Shown here in pieces: positions 56,468 to 64,000 of a DNA stretch of 64,000 bases (position 1 is the first letter of the stretch; each line of letters starts with the position of its first letter). The translations under genes were made by a program, and so were the position numbers. The stretch spans positions 501,581 to 565,580 of the forward strand of contig KE546983.1 of the NCBI GenBank assembly GCA_000442125.1. Direction: 5' to 3'. A model generated the notes under the pieces. The model was not told the origin of the DNA. It ran no database searches and was given only the letters and a program-made list of their open reading frames with translations. Source of the stretch: Opeltia flavorubescens (Eukaryota > Ascomycota > Lecanoromycetes > Teloschistales > Teloschistaceae).

Positions 56468-57132
56468 TACCGCTCGGTACCGAGATCGGATACGGCTCCG
56501 GGAGCGAAGCCCGTCTCAGATACCTTACTTGCGAGGATTCGATTGCTTCTAGCGCCTTTCTGCAACAGGCATCGACTAGAAACGGCGGTGGTGACGTCCT
56601 ACCTCGCAGCCTTGTGCAGCTTTGACGTCGCAATTTCACTTGGATCACTACCCTCAAAGCCATTACATGGTTACTGTCTTCCGGTTCTTTGTGCCCAAGA
56701 CTAATACCCTGTGCCTCACTTGTTATCCGGGGAACAAACTGTTTACCCTTTCCAAACGACTGCTCATCCCGATCCAACCTACCGGCGAATGGTCTACTGC
56801 GGACCCTCATCCAAGGCTTGCCAGCTATGCAGGAGGTAAGAACTACTTTGCGACCGTTATACAGATGCATGCATATAGCGTACTCGTCTATTGTGCTACC
56901 AATGCCATCAGGTTCAGAGACGAGAGCAATCCTGTCCGAGGGGGGCTAGCGATTAAGAAGCTGACCAAGCCATCCCAATTAGAGCTTTGACGGCAGCGAA
57001 AAACAGATCTGCACACGTTTCACGCACCTGATTGTTACGCTCGCGAGAATCTCGTTACCAGGTCCAATCCTTCCTTTATCAGCGCCCGTGTCATCATCAC
57101 TAAATCCAAGACCCTCTTCATCCAGCCTCGTG
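56468..57132. other. Unassigned stretch after the P450 relic
   Basis: Open frames exist on both strands (56,622-56,990 plus; 56,409-56,870 minus), but none resembles the missing P450 C-terminus (no ExxR or FxxGxRxCxG) or another family I recognise. It could be scrambled P450 sequence or intergenic DNA. A minus-strand acidic stretch near 57,000-57,130 could belong to the 3' end of the neighbouring Ulp1 relic. Confidence 0.4.
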
Positions 57133-58843
57133 TCATCGCTTAGCAGTCACAGAGATCCACATTCGTTGTCCCCCGAGGAGGTCGTCGTTACTTCCGTTTG
57201 ACAATGCGCTGTCCATGTTCGACTCGTTGCGGGTATCGAGAGCATCGCCAAACGAGGTGTCAGGCTGTGGGGAGGGGCCGCCTCCAGGTCCTTGCTCGAA
57301 TAGTTGGTTGTTCCACGATGTAGGCTTGGTTGTGTCGTACGTATTGACCTTCGTGCTGTTGCGTCGGGTGCGAGCGTGTGTAGTCTTGAAAGACCGATCT
57401 GATTCGGCAAGCGACCGCCGTTTCTTGCCAGGCGTCGTGTGTAGGTACTCGTCTCTTTGAGCTTCGATGATGGCACTTCCTGCAACCGCCGCATATTCGA
57501 TAACTGGTGCTGGTGGTTTATCCTTCATTGCAAACGGCTCCAGGAGCAAATTATTATCCAAGAGACAAAGACATCGCAAGTCCACTGGTAAGACGTTGCT
57601 TGAATATTCCTCAAACCCACCTGCAGCGTCTAGGGGAACTTCGTTTGGACATCCTGAGAGCCATGCTGGAGTGCCATCTCCAGTGACTGCGCACTAGTGC
57701 CAACGATAGGTGGCGTCGAGTAGCTCTTGATCCTCAGCCACTGAAGCGAGTCCAAAGCTGGCGCCGAACGTTGACACTCCGATGGACAGATGGTGTCTCT
57801 GTTTAGGGATGGGTCCGATGAAAACTCTGCCGTAGGGTCCAAGTCGATTTTCACCAATACCACCTTGACGTCAGATAGCACAGAGTCCATCGTGAGTGGT
57901 GCACCCGCGTTTGTCTTAGCGAGCCGTACATGCTTAGCTTCTTGCGCTGTACTCGTCCCTGTCACTGCGAGAGAGTCCACCTAAGGTCGACAAAGGCAAC
58001 TCGAAGCTCGGTTTTCAGCCAGACCTTGATGCTGTCAAAGGCGGATCGTGAAAGGATTCGAAGTGTTCGATCGTCTTCGTTTGAGGGTTGACGTGAGCAA
58101 GAACGCTGTGGTTCCCACCTTTATTGACGGGGATGAAGATCTGCTCCATGTTGAGGAGATCTTTACCGCCGAATTTGGCTCTCGTGGGCCCTGTTCCCCA
58201 AAGTGCTTTTCAGCTCTTTGCCTCTCCTCCGCCAGGATGTGCCTCGCGCATCGTGACATCATCGGACCCAGTCATAACATTTCTCGGACGGGTTCGTGTA
58301 GTAGTAGGCACTGAAGGTATTGCTTGGCTTTACCCAGGAGGAGGCAGGTTTGCGGTAAGGATGCACGGTCCGCAACGTGTCCTAGACTTTGCCACGCAAC
58401 CCTCGAGACGCCCTGGGAGAGATGTAGAGTTGCCCGATTCCTCGTCGGCCTGTTGAGGCGCGGTATGTAAGTTGAGATGCCTTTGTGAAAATCGGTCGCA
58501 TTCACTAGTGCTTTCGTGATGGCCTCAGTGCCAACAGTGGCCCGGATATTTCGCTCCAGTTGTTGATTCGAATCGCGAGATATGGATTCTCTTTCTCAAA
58601 GGTGTCGATGTACTTCCATATCAAGCCCGCCTCGTACGCACGTCCCTCTTCTGCAGCTTGGATCACCTTTCCGCTGCCGACGATCCGATCCTTGGCGAAA
58701 TAGAGAAGTGCGGGTGGATTATCAGCCCTAGATTGTAATTCATTAGGAAGTCCCGGGGATATTGGGTCGTGGGTCGCGGGAGGAGTGCTTTGTAGGCTCT
58801 CATGGACGTGGGGGAAATGATTCGACGCTAATGCATTCATCAC
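57133..58843 (-). pseudogene. Ulp1-type (C48) cysteine protease pseudogene
   Basis: Decayed gene for a protease of the Ulp1/SENP fold, which in the known family cleaves ubiquitin-like modifiers. The clearest block (about 58,040-58,179) reads KDLLNMEQIFIPVNKGGNHS then VLAHVNPQTKTIEHFESF, the stretch that carries the catalytic His (normally NHW) and precedes the Asp. After a frame change, FDSIKVWLKTELRVAFVDL follows (about 57,980-58,036). A later block, GVSTFGASFGLASV (about 57,735-57,783), lies where families have the catalytic DCGV, but the Cys codon is not there. The 5' part, 58,505-58,843, is an open frame of 112 codons (ALLYFAKDRIVGSG, WKYIDTFEKENPYLAIRINN) followed by a frame change. The C-terminal part (57,133-57,585) is polar low-complexity. 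At least four frame changes are needed, so the gene is dead. The true start may lie upstream of 58,843. Confidence 0.65.
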
Positions 58844-59632
58844 GCTTAAGCCTTAATTACGCGATATTATAAGATTAAGATTATCAGAACAGGCCACAGT
58901 ATCGAGACCCAGGAGATGTGGATAGAACGTACCCGCTTCCTGAGGCATAGCACGACTGGAGATCCACTTCATAATGATTTCAGGTAGGTGAGGGTAGAGG
59001 CTGAGAGATCATTGTCGTCGGGTGGACTTGGCAGCAATTGAAAAGAGGTAGCAATTGCGATGGATGGTGAAGGAGCGCCTGAAGGGTTGCACCCTCCCTT
59101 ACTACAACCCCTTAGCAGCCTTTTCACCATCCATCGCAACACGGGTCGGGATAGACTTGTCGTGTCAAGCGATGTAGACGTAGCATCAGCGCGGTGATGG
59201 CTGGCAGCAGGTTTTCTGATAGCCAAAGAGTAAGGAGGATTCCTGCCCCACCAAGCATGTAGATTCCGAATAGGTGAGGTGGAGGGGCGAGTTGAAAGCT
59301 TTGTGGGCCCCTCACTCCGCCGTGAGCAAGTCAGCTACATGCGGATTGGAAGAGGTTCTTGAGATGATCTCTTAGGAGCTGATGGATTCAGATTCTCCTT
59401 ACACAATGTAGTCGATCTTAGCCGTTTCTTGTAGAAAAGCGGAGAAGGGATCCGGGTTCCCACGGGGTTTGTACATTTTAATGGATAAAATACTGGTATT
59501 AATTTGTATCTTCAAGCTCATGACTAGTTTTACATTCCATCTTCATCCTGTGTGTCGTTGTCGCATCATCTGCTGGCCTTATCATACCACGCCGGCCTCA
59601 TATTTTGCTATCTCGTGCCTCCAGCCATCAGA
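58844..59632. other. Spacer between the Ulp1 relic and the nuclease-like gene
   Basis: No convincing gene. Minus-strand frames at 58,969-59,226 and 59,124-59,315 lack any recognisable domain and overlap a hairpin. The stretch could contain decayed 5' exons of the Ulp1 relic and the 3' untranslated region of the nuclease-like gene, whose stop is at 59,633. Confidence 0.4.
59055..59139. repeat. 17-bp perfect inverted repeat with 51-bp loop
   Basis: ttgcgatggatggtgaa at 59,055-59,071 is exactly complementary to ttcaccatccatcgcaa at 59,123-59,139. Inside the loop a weaker inverted pair (gaagggttg / caacccctt, about 59,080-59,114) extends the structure. It may be a transcribed hairpin, a remnant of a small inverted-repeat element, or an inverted duplication in a decaying gene. 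Confidence 0.8.
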
Positions 59633-61634
59633 TCATTGGCTGCCCTTCTGGGCTCCTCCTTGTTGCTCGCCAGCATTGATGCCTCGTGCCCAACGTACGA
59701 TGTTATTCTCAAACCATTGACTGTACTCGTTGGTTCCCCATTCAATCAACACGTGGAGTCGATAGACAATCTTCCAGACCCCTGCCATATCGATTGTATC
59801 CCCCAAGTGATTCGGGCCCATCATCACCTGTATTAATATCAACTCAACTGTCAAGGGTGCAAAGATTTAGCTACGGTACCTACCAAGTGTCCCTCCACGT
59901 AAAAGAAAAGGTAGTACTTCCAATGATGTCCCTCGATAACTATCGCTGGCATTGGCATGGACGTATCCCAATGATGATGTAGTTTCTTTTTCAATGCCCC
60001 GGACGCCCAAATCGCTAGGTTTAATTCTGGATCACGACCCGGCTGCCGCTTCTTCACCTCTATGTCGAGAAATAGTGGCATTTTCTTGATGAATGACAAG
60101 GACTGATTCAGACTGCGCTCATTGTAGCCAATGCACCCGAAGGCCTCGCCGACTTCTCGATCTTGCACCGGGGAAAGTTTGAGCCCAACGCACCAGTCCA
60201 CCATCTTACTGATGGCTTTATCTTCGGTGCTCTGGTTGTCATCTTTCACAGCTTGAATGCGCCGAGCATCACTGGCCTCGGAAGATGTTGTGACGTTGGT
60301 TTCTGAGGAGTAACTATACCTCTGGCCAGCGGGCATCGTCGTATGCAGGGGTGACGGTTCAATAGAGCATGTTTCGCTGGAGTGAAAAGAAGCTGTCAGA
60401 CCGAAGAAAAGGTGTACAGTAGATCTTACTTACACATTGATGATCCGCATGCGCCGCCCAACGTCCCAGACGGCAAACTCCTCCAAGATCGTGTGTGCCA
60501 ATGCGCCCCAATTGCGCTCATGGGCATCTACTTGATCATTCCAAGTGGCATTCTCAAGGACATTATCTAATCTCAACTTGAGTCGCCGCAACTCACAAGG
60601 CGGATAAGGCAGTTGATTGGGTTGCGCAAAGTCGTGCCATGAGACTGAATCGCGAGACTTGCGCGGAGTTGCGGCATCACTTCGGTAAGCTTCCTACATG
60701 CTGTCAGATCCTGATAAGTACAGAATTTAAGGGGCGCACCAACTTGAAGCTCGAAAGGAATCACACCAGATGGGATATGTTTGAGTTTCTTGTATAGTCC
60801 TTCGACCTTGCCTGGCATACTCCTGTACTGTTGCTTTATCATCTCAAAGCTTCGCTTCACGACCCGAGGCTTGGACTCTTCCAGGTCCCTTAGCTTGATA
60901 GAGGCGATCGAAGGTGCTGTATCGAATGTTGTTTGGCTACTTTTATTGGAGCTGCGCGACTTGCCCTTGTTCTTCGATGACTTTTCTGCATTGCGGGAAC
61001 TGCCAAGTGACGTTCCAGTGGGGGTTTCTCGCTGTCGTCCGACGAGCCCGGTTCGGTTTTCTGTGAAGTCAGACGAAGGTGGATTAGAAAGCGCAGTCTC
61101 ATGCGATAGATTTCCGCGAGGCACACCAGAGAAATGACTGTCCTCTGGCTGGAAGGCACAAGGTCTTGGAATTTTAGTGGGAGGTTGATTGGTGGAAGCT
61201 TTATTCGAAGGCGGTTGGTTTTCTTTGGCCTGCGATTGAGGTCGAGTTCTCTGAGATTGATGGCCCTTAAGTCGGTTCTGAAGTGGTTGATGTTTTGACG
61301 GCTGATACTCATCGTCGGAGGTAGGATTCCGACGACCAGATCGGGTTCCGGACGCCATTGCGCGTTTCAAGCCACAATAATTTCGAGATCGAGGGAGTTT
61401 GGTTTGGATCGCTTGAGAAGAGTTTGAAGGCTGGCAGGATCGTGAGCGTGAGGTTTTTGATCGAAGTGGCGCTGGGCTTCGTGAACGTCTTGCCCGTCCA
61501 AACCGAGCTGGCTTCTTGCGGATGCGATTTGACTGAGCTACGCTCTCTCTCCACAGGAAGACACTGTGGTCTGAAGAGAAAGGATGAGGATTGATTTGAT
61601 TGCAGGGTGGGGGAATATAATGAGATTGTTGCAT
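59633..61634 (-). CDS. PD-(D/E)XK nuclease-like domain protein, four exons, apparently intact
   Basis: Modelled exons (minus strand): 61,634-60,744; 60,693-60,434; 60,376-59,884; 59,827-59,633, joined by introns of 50, 57 and 56 bp (GT...AG; first donor gttggt is atypical, second gtaagt and third gtaggt are standard). All phases agree and give 612 residues. Residues 1 to about 235 are a disordered Ser/Arg/Gln/Pro-rich tail. Then VEGLYKKLKHIPSGVIPFELQ-like and DNVLENATWNDQVDAHERNWG-like segments, WDVGRRMRIINV, and the nuclease-like core with KMVDWCVGL (Asp444) and LFLDIEVKKRQPGRDPE (Asp488, Glu490, Lys492, the D-x-E-x-K motif), ending with IVIEGHHWKYYLF and a helical C-terminus. This matches the Pezizomycotina family annotated as PD-(D/E)XK nuclease-like; its substrate and role are unknown to me. 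Start alternatives: ATG 61,634 (longest) or ATG 61,358 (residue 93, gcgcaATGg context). It is the only recognisable gene in the window without breaks. Confidence 0.82.
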
Positions 61635-62470
61635 TGTGAATGACTAGATGAAGTATCAACGGACTTCGGAGATTGATGCCGTGATTAGCCGGGCGGGTTC
61701 ATTTCAACCTCACTTCGAGGATACAATCATCGTGTTCGTGGCCTAGAGATCTCTTTTGAACTTACGGAGACAATCAGTCGTCAAAGCCATGGATGGTCTT
61801 CCTTATGTGCGAATTTTACTAAACCAAGGGCTTGGCGTTCACTAGGAAATGCAACAGAAGATACATTACTTTCAATTCAATGGTATTCAATCAGTCCTGT
61901 AGAGAGAGATAGAGAAGCGACGCTTCGTGGTGACTGTGGACGTGGAGTTTGCGAGCGGCAAGCCGGTAAGATGACTTATCATCACGTGATCCAGGTCGAA
62001 GTATTACCGACTTCCGATAAGTCTTGGTGGCAAGTGTCTCCATGTTAAGGGATGCTCGAGGATGATAGTAGCAAGTGGGCTTGACCTTCAGCTATCTATT
62101 ACCTTCTCGCAGCAAGACCATCTGCGCGTGGGTCTACCATTTTTGTCATTGTCTTTGGATGTAATAGATACGGTAGCGCCTTTAATCATATTAGATTGTT
62201 CCGATCCTTTTTGTTCATCGTTTCACGTCTTTTACACCATCGGTGATGACTTCAAATCCTTACAGCAGCCAATCGCCCGCAAACAATTTTTGGGAGTCTA
62301 AACTACAGCGTGGCAAAGGTAGCCCCATACTGTCCTGAGATCGCTTCCCAAAAAGTCTCTTGATCATCAACAACGCCGTCCTCGGCTACTATCTCAAATC
62401 CTTCCTGTAGACTTATCAGTTTTGAAATTCCCGGAGAATCATCGTCAACGTACCTCGGTTGATACGTAAT
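61635..62470. other. Intergenic: upstream region of the nuclease-like gene
   Basis: About 800 bases between the start of the nuclease-like gene and the GMC-side relics. It should contain that gene's promoter. A plus-strand frame at 62,062-62,301 has no recognisable domain. I see no other structure. Confidence 0.4.
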
Positions 62471-62487
62471 AGTCTGCACCTGCTTGA

Positions 62488-62699
62488 TCAGGCCGTCCTA
62501 TCCTTTCCTAACTCCGGGTCCGCTTCACAAGCCTGCTGTAGCAACAACTCAATATCCCTCAAGTCGCTGAAACAAAAGTCCCTTTCCCGCTCGAGCCTAG
62601 TCACAGCCCCCTTCAATGTGTCGTTTCCTTGTATTACCGCTGCGGATGCTCCGCCTCCTGCTGCTATCCTAGCTCCTGTCAAACATGATACGAAAAAAT
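62488..62699 (-). pseudogene. Unassigned exon-like fragment
   Basis: A minus-strand frame reads IQGNDTLKGAVTRLERERDF followed by CFSDLRDIELLLQQACEADP, a charged helical segment with natural protein composition. It is preceded by a plausible splice acceptor (tttttcgtatcatgtttgacag) ending at about 62,681. It lies downstream of the GMC relic on the same strand but in a different frame and does not resemble GMC sequence. It could be the last exon of an otherwise lost gene. Family not recognised. Confidence 0.3.
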
Positions 62700-64000
62700 T
62701 TTCGCATATTCGAATGCCAAGGTTTAACCCTTTGTTTTCTGCTATGACAAGAGACGGGGTATATACCTCCAGTGCGACACGGGCTCGATATCTCTGCAAT
62801 CTTTTCTGTGAGCATGCACACCGTCCCCATTAGCAGCTTCGGTGGTCGGAAAGGGAACACGGATGCGTCCGCTACCTTCAAGTTCTCCGTCCCGCATACT
62901 CGGCCTGAGGAATCGACGATAGCATACTTCTTATCTTCGTTGCTCATTCTAATCGAGGACGAGGCATGGTACATCGTATTGAGCGCCCTCCCAATGTAAT
63001 GCAGGAGTTGTGCATTGGACGTGACAGTCTTGCCAGTGCAGTACTCCTGGTCGATGTTGATACTGCATGGCCGGATCCTCGGACGTGTTTTTTGAGCCTG
63101 TGGAATCTGCGATGACGGTTTCAGCTTCAGTTGGGTCGGTGAACCATTTGGGATTGATCAGAGTTTGGTCGTGCATGCAGCTCGATAAAATGGAAATGTT
63201 GGTTCGCGCCATCAGTGTGATGCTCGACGGCCATCAAGGTTGCGTATTGGTAGCCATCCACAACGCCTTCCGCCGTCGGAACCTGAGAATCAGCCGACAA
63301 AGCCCGGCTGGGAGGAATACTCAAGCTCGGGCTAATCAGAGGGGAGGGCGGCAAGATCTTGAAGATCCACAGGTGAGTTTTAACATGGTTCGATTGCATA
63401 TGGATTAAAGTGGTGAGATATACCTCGCTGAGCATTTTCAGAGAACCGAGTTCGTACACCCTCTTTCTGAGGGATTTTCCTGTAGGCTCCAAAATCAAAA
63501 CCTGGACTGCTTGCAGTACTGGCATATTCGACATTGAACTCGACAATTGCGTTTTGCAAATGGTCGCTGTAATCGAAAGCTGTCCCTGTCTGCGCATTGA
63601 CCTAGGAGGTGATTCTAGAGAAGGTACCATCCTGTATGCCGTGGCCGATACGTGGGCGATCACTGACAACCGGGATGCCATCTTGACTGAGCAGCCTAGC
63701 AGGTCCAAACCCAGACACCTGTAACCACTGTGGGGATTGGAATGTGCCTGCAGATACGACGATCTACTCGGAGGTAGAGATTGTCAACGGAGTTGTTGGA
63801 TTTCTGGACACCGCTTGAATGCGTTTAGCTGTCTTGCCATCGAATAAGATTTTCTCTGCCAGAGATCAAATCTGGCCGACCGAGGAATGGGCTCAGCAAG
63901 GCAGTCTCGGAGGAGTCCCATAAGCCGTCAATATGGTTCATTACGCTGACGAGAAATGTGGAGCCGTCGGGAGCACTCGTCGTGGATCAGTCGACTGGTG
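62680..64000 (-). pseudogene. GMC oxidoreductase (choline dehydrogenase/aryl-alcohol oxidase type), broken, cut by window edge
   Basis: FAD-dependent alcohol oxidoreductase relic running right to left; its N-terminal dinucleotide-binding part is outside the window. About 63,700-63,770 encodes IVVSAGTFQSPQWLQVSGFGP, the GMC signature-2 type segment, followed by LLSQDGIPVVSDRPRIGHGI. A substrate-domain stretch continues (AFDYSDHLQNAIVEFNVEY, about 63,530-63,590). Near 63,120-63,212 comes MHDQTLINPKWFTDPTEAE. The C-terminal block is intact in sequence: TSNAQLLHYIGRALNT then MYHASSSIRMSNEDKKYAIV and VADASVFPFRPP (about 62,800-63,025), where the family keeps its catalytic His and the FAD-contacting NLRVVDASVFP motif (here NLKVADASVFP). 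Stop codons interrupt the frame before IVVSAG and after SRITS, and at least two further frame changes occur, so it is non-functional. Which alcohol it oxidised cannot be told. Confidence 0.8.

Noticed and set aside
56409-56870. 153-codon minus-strand open frame as a gene
   Set aside because: No recognisable domain, overlaps the P450 I-helix exon on the opposite strand, and has no supporting context.
58048-58456. Plus-strand open frames opposite the Ulp1 block
   Set aside because: The minus strand carries the conserved IFIPVNKGGNH block; the plus-strand frames have no family resemblance.
62459-62833. 124-codon plus-strand open frame
   Set aside because: Opposite strand to the GMC C-terminus and the exon-like fragment; no domain, best read as a shadow.
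54690-64000. A working secondary-metabolite cluster (P450 plus GMC oxidoreductase)
   Set aside because: Both enzymes are broken and no backbone synthase, transporter or regulator is present in the window.

Overview
The window is a stretch of filamentous ascomycete (Pezizomycotina-type) nuclear DNA made of two very different blocks. Bases 1 to about 54,690 are almost pure A/T, with only short islands keeping G or C, and have no credible intact gene. This is the signature of repeat-induced point mutation (RIP, C-to-T on both strands) acting on transposon copies. Bases about 54,690 to 64,000 have ordinary composition and carry fungal genes with short GT-AG introns. The genus cannot be named from the sequence.

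AT-rich block. From direct repeats at element ends, target duplications and surviving domain traces I resolve a set of fossil elements. (1) The tail of a Ty3/Gypsy-type LTR element at 1-1,700 (plus strand). (2) A TIR DNA transposon, copy B (about 5,310-15,477), with a minus-strand Gypsy element, G (about 6,693-14,393), inside it. (3) A four-deep nest: Gypsy element F (22,267-52,115, plus) contains Gypsy element D (26,212-50,049, plus), whose left LTR is split by Gypsy element E (26,354-42,489, minus), which is split in turn by TIR transposon copy A (31,541-40,499). The nest is supported by matching LTR pairs, the two halves of D's split LTR adding up to the length of its intact partner, and target duplications at each level. 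The rest (about 1,700-5,310; 15,478-22,266; 52,121-54,690) is RIP-saturated sequence with tandem repeats and at least one shared repeat family, which I could not classify.

Gene-bearing block. In order: a truncated cytochrome P450 pseudogene (plus, 55,237-56,467); an unassigned stretch; a decayed Ulp1-type (C48) cysteine protease pseudogene (minus, about 57,133-58,843); a spacer with a strong 17-bp hairpin; an apparently intact four-exon gene for a PD-(D/E)XK nuclease-like protein (minus, 59,633-61,634); a short unassigned exon-like fragment; and a broken GMC oxidoreductase (minus, about 62,680 to beyond the window end). Three of the four recognisable genes are broken and only the nuclease-like gene reads through, so this looks like a decaying accessory region bordering a transposon graveyard, not a working pathway or cluster. 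P450 plus GMC oxidoreductase would fit a former secondary-metabolism or detoxification neighbourhood, but that is inference.

Limits: repeat boundaries were found by eye. Ambiguous bases (N) occur at 11,736, 35,398, around 38,219-38,250, around 40,780-40,809 and at 55,291. RIP removes most of the information needed to classify the oldest repeats.
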